In this document: piece by piece, positions 54,325-62,900 of the stretch
Layout of the letters: each line of letters opens with the position of its first letter
Position numbering within the stretch: position 1 is the stretch's first letter
NCBI RefSeq assembly: GCF_000724485.1
Contig: NZ_CP007739.1
Location: 2,030,843-2,094,842 of the forward strand
Length of the DNA: 64,000 bases
Source: Bacillus methanolicus MGA3
Lineage (GTDB): Bacteria > Bacillota > Bacilli > Bacillales > Cytobacillaceae
Direction of reading: 5' to 3'
Notes under the pieces: generated by a model
The model's database searches: none
Seen by the model: the letters and a program-made list of their open reading frames with translations, nothing else
Told to the model about the DNA's origin: nothing
Made by a program: the position numbers and the translations under genes

Positions 54325-56385
54325 CTACAATAATTGAGAATTCCATTCTGCAAGAAATTTTTTTAGTTGTTCGAATCGGAGTGGTTTCGTTATGTAAAAA
54401 CCCTGGACTTGATCGCATCCTTCCTTAAGTAAAAAATCAAATTGTTTCTGATTCTCAACACCTTCGGCCACTGTAATCATCTGCAGCTGTTTCCCTATTG
54501 TAATGATTGCTTTCACGATAGAAGAATCCTCTTTGAATTGATGAATATTTTTTATAAAGCTTTGGTCTATTTTTAACTTGTCAATAGGAAATTTATTCAA
54601 ATAACTAAGAGATGAATAGCCCGTCCCGAAATCATCAACTGACAGTTTTATTCCTAGCTGTTTCAGTTTAACTAATATTTTTATTGTTTCAGGAGCATTT
54701 GGCATGATTACCCGTTCGGTTAATTCAAGCTCAACACAGTACGGATTGATATTAGACGCTTGAATCATCTTTTCAATTGTGCTTAAGAACTTATCCAGAG
54801 CAAAGTGCTGGGCTGAAATATTTATAGAAACCTTAAGATTTGGAAAACCATTTACATGCAGCTGTCTTATTTCTTCGAAAGCAGTTTCGATTACCCATTC
54901 ACTGATCGGGACAATCAAACCTGTGTCTTCTGCTAACGGGATAAAATCGCTGGGAGACACTCTTCCAAATTCAGGTTGATTCCAGCGGAGCAGAGCTTCA
55001 ACCCCGGAAATTTCACCGGTGCTTGTTTCAACTTGCGGTTGATATTCCAGGAAAAACTCATTTCGGTCTAGGGCTTTTCGCAAATAGTTTTCCATTTTCA
55101 TCTTTACCGTTTGATTGCTGTGCATTTCTTCATGGTAAAACTCAAATTGATTTTTTCCGCGTTCTTTTGCCTTATACATCGCTTTATCAGCATTTTTTAA
55201 TAAGTTTTTCACATTTTTCCCATCAAACGGATAAAGGCTTATTCCAATACTTGTTGAAATATAAGCTTCATATTGTTCAAGCATAAATGGTTCTCTAAGT
55301 GAATGGATAATTTCTTCCGCATATTTGGCTGCATCTTTTGGATGTTTAATATTAGGAAGAACAATAACAAATTCATCTCCGCCCAGTCTGGCAATTATGT
55401 CTTTATTCCTTAACAGTCCCTTAAACCTTTCAGCGACATGTTTTAATAGTAAATCACCGTAGTTGTGCCCTAATGTATCATTAATATGCTTGAAACGATC
55501 CAAATCCAAGAATAGGACAGCAAGCTGTTGGCTGTATCTTTGAGCAGTATTCAATAAGCCTTCGAGCCTTTTTAGTAAAGAATAACGATTGTCCACACCT
55601 GTCAATGAATCATGATGTGCAAGGATATGCAGCTGCTCCTCGGTTTCTTTTAATTCCGTAATATCTGAAAAAACACCAACGTAATTTGTCACGTTTCCGT
55701 TTTCATCCTTAATCGTACTAATAGTCAGCCACTCAGGATAGATTTCGCCGTTTTTTCGCTTATTCCAAATTTCTCCCTTCCATTTTCCCTTTTCAATAAT
55801 ATCTTTCCACATCTTCTCATAGAACTTTTGATCATGAATACCTGATTGGAGGAGATTTGGTTTTTTGCTAATTACTTCTTCTTCATGGTAACCAGTGACG
55901 ATCTCAAAAGCAGGATTTACGGATAATATATGACCATTTTGGTCCGTTACCATAACACCTTCACTTATGTTTTCTAGTACTTTTGCTGCTAAGCGAATTT
56001 CGCTTTGCGATTTTTTCTGCTTTGTTAAATCTCTGAAAACAATTACGTAGTTAATAAGTTTTCCGGCTTCACTATAGACAGCACTAATATTCATCCATTC
56101 CTGATAAATCTCTCCACTCTTTCGTTTTTTCCATATTTCTCCTTTCCATTTTCCGTCTCTATGTAAGTAATTTTTCATATTCTCATAATCGTTTCTGTTT
56201 AAAAATAAGCTAGAGAAATCAGTACCCTGCAATTCTTCCTCTTTATATCCGGTAACTTTTTGCCCCCATGGGTTAATGCAAAGTATTTGATAATATGGAT
56301 CTAAAACGATAATCCCCTCTTGCATCCTTCGGAAAACAATGTTTGCCAGAGAATCAACTTCTTTTTCTTTCATTTCGTTTAACAT
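54325..56385 (-). CDS. PAS-PAS-GGDEF-EAL cyclic-di-GMP signalling protein
   Basis: 686 residues, no membrane segment. Two PAS domains (about 15-130 and 135-255) each end in a near-identical PAC block (GKWKGEIWKKRKSGEIYQEW and GKWKGEIWNKRKNGEIYPEW), suggesting internal duplication. A GGDEF domain with an intact GGDEF motif (about 333) is followed by an EAL domain with EALLRW (about 463) and DDFGTGYSSLSYL. Both catalytic motifs look active, so it could make or break c-di-GMP depending on the PAS input. It lies between rnpB and ypsC, where B. subtilis has no such gene as far as I recall. Confidence 0.9.
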   Translation of the reverse strand: MLNEMKEKEVDSLANIVFRRMQEGIIVLDPYYQILCINPWGQKVTGYKEEELQGTDFSSLFLNRNDYENMKNYLHRDGKWKGEIWKKRKSGEIYQEWMNISAVYSEAGKLINYVIVFRDLTKQKKSQSEIRLAAKVLENISEGVMVTDQNGHILSVNPAFEIVTGYHEEEVISKKPNLLQSGIHDQKFYEKMWKDIIEKGKWKGEIWNKRKNGEIYPEWLTISTIKDENGNVTNYVGVFSDITELKETEEQLHILAHHDSLTGVDNRYSLLKRLEGLLNTAQRYSQQLAVLFLDLDRFKHINDTLGHNYGDLLLKHVAERFKGLLRNKDIIARLGGDEFVIVLPNIKHPKDAAKYAEEIIHSLREPFMLEQYEAYISTSIGISLYPFDGKNVKNLLKNADKAMYKAKERGKNQFEFYHEEMHSNQTVKMKMENYLRKALDRNEFFLEYQPQVETSTGEISGVEALLRWNQPEFGRVSPSDFIPLAEDTGLIVPISEWVIETAFEEIRQLHVNGFPNLKVSINISAQHFALDKFLSTIEKMIQASNINPYCVELELTERVIMPNAPETIKILVKLKQLGIKLSVDDFGTGYSSLSYLNKFPIDKLKIDQSFIKNIHQFKEDSSIVKAIITIGKQLQMITVAEGVENQKQFDFLLKEGCDQVQGFYITKPLRFEQLKKFLAEWNSQLL

Positions 56386-56445
56386 TGAAATTTCATTGCC
56401 CCCCAGCCCAGCAAAGACATTCGTTGAAACATTTTATCGTCAATA

Positions 56446-56475
56446 TAAGAAAAGCTCTCCTTAACAGAGGAGAGC
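56446..56475 (-). terminator. Terminator of rnpB
   Basis: GCTCTCC-TCTGTTAA-GGAGAGC followed by TTTTCTT on the minus strand, just past the 3' end of RNase P RNA. Confidence 0.85.
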
Positions 56476-56497
56476 CTTTGTTCAACATACATATTCC

Positions 56498-56912
56498 ATT
56501 AATAACGTTCTGTAAGCCATGTTCTGTACCATCGTACTCTAACGACTTTCGTCTCGTACTCCGGCGGTAATCATCTATCTACAGATTGAAGCCTCAATCT
56601 GTCCTTCTCCTCGTTCATTTCCTCAGAGAAGGTGCCCCTACCATTATTTGGGTTTCTCGCTCGCGGGGTTTACCTCGTTCCACCCTTTTCATTTCTGAAA
56701 AGGCTGCGTCACTGTGGCACTTTTATAGGTACTCATGCCATATCCATCAGGACTTAGGCATTTTCCCAGCCGTCAGCCGAGCCTGTAAGCACCGGCTGCC
56801 CTAGCTTATGATTTCGCTAGGCACGAACACTACGAGCATCTCAGCTCGTGCGAGCATGGACTTTCCTCTGCAACTGAAAAGCCAGTTACAGCGATTACCC
56901 GAACGTTATTAA
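56498..56912 (-). ncRNA. rnpB: RNase P RNA, type B
   Basis: The catalytic RNA of RNase P, which trims tRNA 5' ends. The minus strand starts AATAACGTTCGGGTAATCGC and includes the universal GAGGAAAGTCCATGCTCGCA, the CTAGGGCAG and TGCCACAGTGACG segments, GGTAAACCCC, GAGAAACCCAAA, and GATAGATGATT near the 3' end. It closes with ACATGGCTTACAGAACGTTA pairing with the 5' end. The sequence follows B. subtilis type B RNA closely. Ends are set by the P1 helix and are accurate to a few bases. Confidence 0.97.
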
Positions 56913-56987
56913 TGACTTCAAATGATATTATATGTAATGCAGGCATCAAGATCAATGGGTTTCAAATAGAAATTAAACCAACGATTA

Positions 56988-57290
56988 TCAATCATACAAT
57001 TTGTTGCCAAACACGTGTTTTTCAAGATTAGAGAGCCGTTTTAAAATATCAAAGTTCGTTGTTCCGGCAACTGCCTGTGTGTTTTGGCGTTTTGAAGATT
57101 CCTCTAACTGCTTTTTCAAGCGTAAGTTTTCTTGCTTTAAATCTTCAATTTCTTGATGAAAGGTTTCATAATCTTTTATAATTATATCTAAAAACTTATC
57201 TACATCTTCCTGCTTATAACCGCGCATTGCTGTTTTAAATTCTTTTTCCAAAATATCCTTCGCCGTTAACTTAATTTTATCAGACAGCAT
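56988..57290 (-). CDS. gpsB: Cell division protein GpsB
   Basis: 100 residues from the ATG at 57290 (GAGGTGAGTGTC upstream). It has the DivIVA-like N-terminal lipid/PBP-binding motif ([11 protein letters not shown]...[13 protein letters not shown]), a coiled coil (about 30-65) and the conserved C-terminal hexamer region [17 protein letters not shown]. GpsB couples septal and lateral wall synthesis by recruiting penicillin-binding proteins. Gene order gpsB-rnpB-ypsC as in B. subtilis, apart from the inserted GGDEF-EAL gene. Confidence 0.96.
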   Translation of the reverse strand: MLSDKIKLTAKDILEKEFKTAMRGYKQEDVDKFLDIIIKDYETFHQEIEDLKQENLRLKKQLEESSKRQNTQAVAGTTNFDILKRLSNLEKHVFGNKLYD

Positions 57291-57541
57291 GACACTCACC
57301 TCAGTATTTGCCAATCGTTACATAATATTCTTTCAAAAATAAGCACAATTGTCAATTTATCTTTCCGATGTTATTGGTTAAAACGCTTTATTTTTTACAA
57401 GTTCTCGCTCTATAGCTACTTGCAAGACTTTAGTAATCAAAAAATTGACCTTTATTTTAATTAGGATTTAACCGACTTGTCATGGATGCTCACATACAAA
57501 ACATCATATGAGTTGATATCCCCAAAAATGTATGTAAGTAA

Positions 57542-57572
57542 ACAAGGGCTGAAACAGCCCTTGTTGTTTTTT
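57542..57572. terminator. Terminator between cotD and gpsB
   Basis: ACAAGGGCTG-AAA-CAGCCCTTGT with T-rich flanks on both strands, best in plus direction but positioned to end cotD. Confidence 0.75.
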
Positions 57573-57577
57573 ACTAG

Positions 57578-58030
57578 CTATCTCCAATTTGGAGGCTTTT
57601 GAGCACCCGGAAAAGACTCTGCACCTGCAACTGCGCTCGGTCCCATACCTGGTCCATAACCAGGGCCCATACCTGGTCCATAACCAGGGCCCATACCTGG
57701 TCCATAACCAGGGCCCATGCCTGGTCCAAAACCTGGTCCTGGTCCATAGCCTGGAGCGAACGCACCGGCTACTGCACCTGGTCTTGGCGGAGGACCAAAT
57801 GCCGGACCCTCAACAGGGTAAGGCGGATTAAAAAATTGTTGATTGGTTACATTATTTACCGCCGAATGCGATTGCGGGAAAAAATGCTGGTGATCAAAAT
57901 TAATGTGGTTTACCGTTGTTGTATGAGTCGGATGGATATGGGGAACCACATTATTAACAAAATTGTGATTTACGCAGCATTTTGTAGGATGAACAATTGC
58001 TGGCAAAACATGACTTGGTTTACAGAACAT
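57578..58030 (-). CDS. cotD: CotD-like inner spore coat protein with GYGPGMGP repeats
   Basis: 150 residues. The N-terminal half is the CotD pattern: MFCKPSHVLPAIVHPTKCCV, then VVPHIHPTHTTTVNHINFDH, rich in His and with a CC pair. The C-terminal half is a Pro/Gly/Tyr region with four tandem GYGPGMGP units encoded by 24-bp DNA repeats (about 57630-57725). It is longer than B. subtilis CotD (about 75 residues), mostly because of this tail. AAGGAGAAAACGAT precedes the ATG. Expression in the mother cell late in sporulation is expected. Confidence 0.85.
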   Translation of the reverse strand: MFCKPSHVLPAIVHPTKCCVNHNFVNNVVPHIHPTHTTTVNHINFDHQHFFPQSHSAVNNVTNQQFFNPPYPVEGPAFGPPPRPGAVAGAFAPGYGPGPGFGPGMGPGYGPGMGPGYGPGMGPGYGPGMGPSAVAGAESFPGAQKPPNWR

Positions 58031-58329
58031 ATCGTTTTCTCCTTTCCTGAAGACTTGCTACATTAACAGCCTATGTAGGAATGGAGATTCTTGTACTAAT
58101 GAAAAAACCTAATTTCTAAATGTTAGGCGCATTCTTCAAATAAAAAGATTATAAAAATGTATAAAAACTATCTTTTAGTGTACTAAATATAAAGGCAGTT
58201 AAACAGATTACTAGGAAAAACAAATAAAGTAGAGTTCTATACACTGCGATCAGCCCCACAAATATTTTCCGTTTGAAATTTTCCATTCAATTTTATATTT
58301 TATCCCTTTCAAGAGGTACAGACAACTAA

Positions 58330-58355
58330 AAAAAAGCCGTTTTCAACGGAAAAAT
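58330..58355 (-). terminator. Terminator after mrfB
   Basis: CCGTT-GAA-AACGG followed by CTTTTTTTT on the minus strand. Confidence 0.7.
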
Positions 58356-58367
58356 CTTAAAAATTTG

Positions 58368-59660
58368 TTACAATTCCCTATTACTAAATGACTGTTTCTG
58401 ATAGTCTCTAGATGCTGTAATTTTTTTCGTTAATCTTGTAATTCTTTTATTTAATTCAGCTAAAAAAGGATCGCTTTTTACCCGCAATACTTTTAATTGC
58501 TCTTCATGAATCGTCTTCGCTTTTTCTGCATAGTTAAGGGCTTGGCCATAATCTTTTTTCCGATGTTCGAATAGCTTTGCAGCCTCAATTGATGCTTCTT
58601 TTTGCACCTTTTTTGTTCCATGCTTACAAACTTCGATAAATAAAGACAATGCTTCATCCCAGTTCTTTTGCTTTTTTTGCTCGTATGCCAAGGCGAGCTT
58701 GGCAGAAATTGCTTCAGGCCCGGTTTGTTCTGCAAGCTGTGAAAAAACGTTCTGTGCAAGCTTTGAGTCCCCTAATGCTTGATACCATCTTCCAACTTCA
58801 TAAGTTTCTTTTTTTGTCTGATTGGCATCAAGCCCGAGCAACTGATAAGAAAGGTGAGTATAAAGTGTGATTAAAGACAGAATATCGAGTTCATTATGCT
58901 TCAATATTCCAAACATGCCCTCTGGGTTTTTTCTTTCCACAAAATCAAAATAAATCATTGGTGCAAGAAAACCGGGAATATCATCTTTTCTCTCTATTTC
59001 GAGTATTTCTTTTTCAACGGTCGATAATTTAATGTTTTCTAGTTTATGTTTCCATATTCTTTTGGCGGCATGATATAGATCAAAATGCCCAAATGGAGGA
59101 AGCTTTGGCACATGCTCCCTGATTAAAGTATGCCTTGTTTTTACTTGAGGCCAGTCAAAAGATTTCCCGTTATATGTTACAAGCGTCCTGTAATCAACAT
59201 TTTCCAAAAAGCTTTGATAAAGCGGGATTTCCGCTCCCGGGTGGGGAAGAATGTGCTGTTTTAAAATAATATTCGATCCTGAAACACTCGCATGACCTAG
59301 TAAAAAAATGGTATTTCCGGTTCCTCCTCCAAGGCCGGTTGTTTCCGTATCAAAAAAGAAAAGATCATCCGGTTCATACCCCGCCGCTGAAAGCGGATGG
59401 GAAATGTCCGAATGATTCCAAGCATGGACGGCCTCAATAAAATCACTGAAGCGATATTTTCCATGCTGATACGAAAGAGGATAGGCTACTTCGCGTACAA
59501 AACAATAACTGTCATCGAAAAAAAATGGCGAAGTATTTTCCTTTTTCCACTCATCTAAATAAGGAATTTCCATTACTGTTTGTTTCTCATTTTGAATCGA
59601 TTTTTCTTCTCTCACCAGATGGGATTTGAGCCGATTTAATTTATTCTTAAGCGTCATCAT
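58368..59660 (-). CDS. mrfB: MrfB (YprB), 3'-5' exonuclease with TPR region
   Basis: 430 residues. An RNase H-fold DEDD exonuclease domain shows FFFDTETTGLGGGTGNTIFL (Exo I, about 100-119), VTYNGKSFDWP (Exo II) and KHNELDILSLITLYTHL (Exo III). It is followed by tetratricopeptide-like helices (about 290-400: YEVGRWYQALGDSKLAQNVF, LALAYEQKKQKNWDEALSLF). In B. subtilis MrfB works with the helicase MrfA in repair of mitomycin-type adducts. Its start overlaps the mrfA stop by 14 nt (or 11 nt from the second ATG). Confidence 0.92.
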   Translation of the reverse strand: MMTLKNKLNRLKSHLVREEKSIQNEKQTVMEIPYLDEWKKENTSPFFFDDSYCFVREVAYPLSYQHGKYRFSDFIEAVHAWNHSDISHPLSAAGYEPDDLFFFDTETTGLGGGTGNTIFLLGHASVSGSNIILKQHILPHPGAEIPLYQSFLENVDYRTLVTYNGKSFDWPQVKTRHTLIREHVPKLPPFGHFDLYHAAKRIWKHKLENIKLSTVEKEILEIERKDDIPGFLAPMIYFDFVERKNPEGMFGILKHNELDILSLITLYTHLSYQLLGLDANQTKKETYEVGRWYQALGDSKLAQNVFSQLAEQTGPEAISAKLALAYEQKKQKNWDEALSLFIEVCKHGTKKVQKEASIEAAKLFEHRKKDYGQALNYAEKAKTIHEEQLKVLRVKSDPFLAELNKRITRLTKKITASRDYQKQSFSNREL

Positions 59661-61950
59661 TCCACATCCCTTGCGGTACAGATACTGACAAAAATATGTC
59701 CAATAATTTCAAAACATCATTTTTTACTGTATCATTTTCACTTTCAATTCCAATGCAAGATGGACATCCATGTTCACATTGGCAATTTTGAACCATTTGT
59801 TTTGTTTCCTTTAGAACTTTTTCCATTCCCTCGTAAATTTTTTCACTTAAACCAATACCGCCCGGATAACGGTCATAAAAGAAAATGGTCGGCTTTTCAT
59901 TATGTGCCGCCTTCACTTGCGGAACAACATGAATATCCTGTGGATCACACATGACAAACAAAGGTGCGATATGTTTTAATGCATGGGCTGCACCAATTAA
60001 CCCCTGTTCAAGCCGATCCTGTCCAAAATCTTTTAACTCTTTTTGCAATGAAATCCAGGCTGAATTCGTATGAAGTTCTTCCTCGGGAAGATGAATAGGC
60101 CCCGATCCGATATTTTCGTGGGTTTCAAATTTTATTTTTTTAAAAATTGTCGCCATTGCATGTACGCTTACATCTCCGAACGCAATTTCTGTTCTATTAT
60201 CGTTCCTCGTTTTATCTACTTCAAGGACTTTAAGCTGTACGGCAAGATTCGCATCGGTAAAATAATCGACATCGACTTCCCTCACATATGCCTTTTTTTC
60301 TTCCCAATCGAGCTTTTCGACTTGATATTGTATCCCTTGATGCAAATAAATAGCCTCTTCATGCAATAACGTCATCGCTGAGAAACGGTCCATTTCACCG
60401 ATCACTTTCACATTTGCCGCATCTGACTGGTCAATAATCACAACATTTTCCTGTGATGCCGACCGCAAACTAATATTATGGGCCGGGAACGAGTCGTTCA
60501 TCCAGTACCATTTATCACCGTTTTGAAACAACACCCTTTCTTCCGCTAAAAATTCCAGTATATCCTCTGTCTCGGCTGAACCGAATTTCTCTCCTCGTTT
60601 GAACGGCAATTCATAGGCAGCACATTTAATATGATCGACTAAGATAATAAGATTGTCAGGATTGATTCTAGCTGTTTCAGGGCTTTTGTTAAAGAAAAAA
60701 TCAGGGTTTTGGATGATATATTGATCTAAAGGGCTTGAGCTCGCGACAAGGATAACGAGAGACTCTCCGTGTCTTCTGCCTGCCCTTCCCGCCTGCTGCC
60801 ATGCGCTTGCAATTGTACCAGGATAGCCGGTCATGATACACACTTGGAGCTGCCCAATATCTACGCCTAATTCAAGGGCATTTGTACTGACAACCCCATA
60901 AATTTCACCAGAACGAAGCCCTTTTTCAATTTCCCTCCGCTCGGTTGGCAAATAACCTCCTCGATATCCTCTAATCGATTTTTCCCCTAACTGATGTTTC
61001 ACAAGGTCCTGCAAATATGTAAGCAATATTTCAACCCGCACCCTGCTTCTGGCAAACACAATCGTTTGGATTTTATTTTTCAATAATTCTCCTGCAAGCT
61101 TTCTTGCTTCAAGAGTGGCGCTTCTTCGAATGTTTAAAGGCTTGTTGACAACCGGCGGATTGTAAAAAAGAAAATGCTTCCTACCGCTTGGAGCACCGTT
61201 ATTGTCAATCAGTTCCATTTTCTTTTCGGTAAGCGATTCTGCCAGCTCTAGCGGATTAGCAATTGTCGCCGATGTGCAAATAAAAATCGGATCTGTTCCG
61301 TAAAATCGGCATATTCTTCGAAGACGCCGAATGACATTCGCAACATGGCTGCCAAAAACGCCTCTGTAAATATGGAGTTCATCGATCACAACATATTTTA
61401 AGTTTTCAAATAAAGAAACCCATTTTGTATGATGAGGAAGGATAGCGGAATGGAGCATATCAGGGTTCGTTATGACAATGTGCCCGGCTTTCCTGACTTT
61501 TTGGCGTATATTTGATGGAGTATCACCGTCATACGTATAACTGTTAATACTCACTCCTGTTTCTTGAATCAATTCATTGATTTCGCTTTTTTGGTCCTGC
61601 GCAAGCGCTTTTGTCGGGAAGATATATAAAGCTCTCGCATTTGGATTATTGATAATTGTCTCGAGAACGGGCAAGTTATAACACAATGTTTTTCCGGAAG
61701 CAGTCGGTGTGACTGCAACGATGCTCTTGTTATCCATGACAGCATCATAGGCTGATTTTTGATGGGTGTATAGTCTCTTAATCCCTCTATTTTCAAGTGC
61801 TTGCCTTAAGGACGGATGGATTTCTTCCGGCAATTCAACTGTCTTGGCTTCCCTTTCCTCAATTGTGTGCCAATGGACAATGTTTTGCCTGTATTCATCG
61901 TTATTTTTTAACATCGACAATATGTCTTGTAAATCTTTTCGAACCTTCAA
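59647..61950 (-). CDS. mrfA: MrfA (YprA), DEAD/DEAH helicase with DUF1998 zinc domain
   Basis: 767 residues, Hrq1-like superfamily 2 helicase. Walker A is TPTASGKTLCY (about 81-91), the DEAH-type box is VVIDELHIYRG, motif VI is QAGRAGRRHGES and the C-terminal four-cysteine cluster is CQCEHGCPSCIG (about 720-731) of DUF1998. It repairs mitomycin damage together with MrfB in B. subtilis. Start is TTG (61950) behind GAGGTGAGGGATA. mrfA and mrfB form a coupled operon. Confidence 0.93.
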   Translation of the reverse strand: MKVRKDLQDILSMLKNNDEYRQNIVHWHTIEEREAKTVELPEEIHPSLRQALENRGIKRLYTHQKSAYDAVMDNKSIVAVTPTASGKTLCYNLPVLETIINNPNARALYIFPTKALAQDQKSEINELIQETGVSINSYTYDGDTPSNIRQKVRKAGHIVITNPDMLHSAILPHHTKWVSLFENLKYVVIDELHIYRGVFGSHVANVIRRLRRICRFYGTDPIFICTSATIANPLELAESLTEKKMELIDNNGAPSGRKHFLFYNPPVVNKPLNIRRSATLEARKLAGELLKNKIQTIVFARSRVRVEILLTYLQDLVKHQLGEKSIRGYRGGYLPTERREIEKGLRSGEIYGVVSTNALELGVDIGQLQVCIMTGYPGTIASAWQQAGRAGRRHGESLVILVASSSPLDQYIIQNPDFFFNKSPETARINPDNLIILVDHIKCAAYELPFKRGEKFGSAETEDILEFLAEERVLFQNGDKWYWMNDSFPAHNISLRSASQENVVIIDQSDAANVKVIGEMDRFSAMTLLHEEAIYLHQGIQYQVEKLDWEEKKAYVREVDVDYFTDANLAVQLKVLEVDKTRNDNRTEIAFGDVSVHAMATIFKKIKFETHENIGSGPIHLPEEELHTNSAWISLQKELKDFGQDRLEQGLIGAAHALKHIAPLFVMCDPQDIHVVPQVKAAHNEKPTIFFYDRYPGGIGLSEKIYEGMEKVLKETKQMVQNCQCEHGCPSCIGIESENDTVKNDVLKLLDIFLSVSVPQGMWNDDA

Positions 61951-62146
61951 TATCCCTCACCTCATACCATCTATTGTAACGAATAAACGTTCGTTATTAA
62001 AGAGAATTACCCTCAGTTATGTTTTTCTAATTTTTGCATAATAAAATGTCCCTTCCATTCACTATGAGTTGAACGGTTATCACTATCTAAACAACATTAT
62101 CATTTGTTACAATTGATTCAAGAGTTCAATCATTTGAGGTGAAAAA

Positions 62147-62839
62147 ATGAAAAATGAGGAAATAACAAACGCGCTTTCTGCTTTTGATCTTTTTAAGGAA
62201 CTCAATGATCAGGAATTAGGAAAAATTGTTTCTGTGTCTTTTTCGAGAGAATGGAAAAAAGGCAGTCATGTCTTTATGCAAGGAGAACCGCTGAAAAACG
62301 TATATTTTATTTATGATGGAAAAATTAAAATTTACAAAACAGATACACATGGAAAGGAACAAATTGTCGCCATCCTAAAAAAAGGAGATATGTTTCCCCA
62401 TGTCGGTTTTTTCCGAAAAGGCGAGTACCCTGCTTTTGCAGAAGTAATGGAAAAATCAACACTGGTGGTTGTGCCGATATCCGGTTTTGAAAATGTTTTA
62501 ATCGAAAATCCTAAATTATGCATTAAAGTCTTTAATATTCTTGGTGAAAAAATTGTTGACCTCCAAAAACGGCTCGAAGAACTAATATTGAATAATACAT
62601 ACGAGCAAATCATTAAACTGCTCATCAGGCTTGCTCGGGAACATGGCGTCAAATTAGATAATGGCAGCTTATTACTAAAAGCTGAATTTACGAATAAAGA
62701 CCTAGCAAATATGATTGGTACGACAAGAGAAACTGTAAGCCGCACACTAACCAAAATGAAAAAAGAGAATCTAATCAAAATGGACGGAAACGGAGACATG
62801 ATTTTAACACCAGAAAGGCTGTTAGAAGAAATATTATAA
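62147..62839 (+). CDS. Crp/Fnr family transcriptional regulator
   Basis: 230 residues. A cyclic-nucleotide-binding-like beta barrel (about 15-125; GSHVFMQGEPLKNVYFIYDG) and a long dimer helix lead to a winged helix: FTNKDLANMIGTTRETVSRT with the DNA-reading helix at about 185-200. The N-terminal cysteines that hold the Fe-S cluster in Fnr are absent; only one cysteine (about residue 126) is present, so sensing must differ. It converges on hcp, suggesting control of nitrosative-stress or anaerobic genes. Start ATG after TGAGGTGAAAAA. Confidence 0.9.
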   Translation: MKNEEITNALSAFDLFKELNDQELGKIVSVSFSREWKKGSHVFMQGEPLKNVYFIYDGKIKIYKTDTHGKEQIVAILKKGDMFPHVGFFRKGEYPAFAEVMEKSTLVVVPISGFENVLIENPKLCIKVFNILGEKIVDLQKRLEELILNNTYEQIIKLLIRLAREHGVKLDNGSLLLKAEFTNKDLANMIGTTRETVSRTLTKMKKENLIKMDGNGDMILTPERLLEEIL

Positions 62840-62847
62840 TTTAGAAA

Positions 62848-62893
62848 GGGTCAGACCCCTCCAGTAAATTACAGTATTGGAGAGGTCTGACCC
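62848..62893. repeat. GGGTCTGACCC-family hairpin (copy 9)
   Basis: GGGTCAGACCCCTCCAGTAA and TTGGAGAGGTCTGACCC are inverted arms around a short centre; there is no outer CTGTCTCA arm. It lies between the convergent Crp/Fnr and hcp genes and probably terminates both. Confidence 0.82.
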
Positions 62894-62900
62894 AACTTAA

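Noticed and set aside
57630..57725. Regular 24-bp repeats that could suggest a CRISPR array
   Set aside because: They are in frame, encode GYGPGMGP units inside cotD and have no unique spacers.
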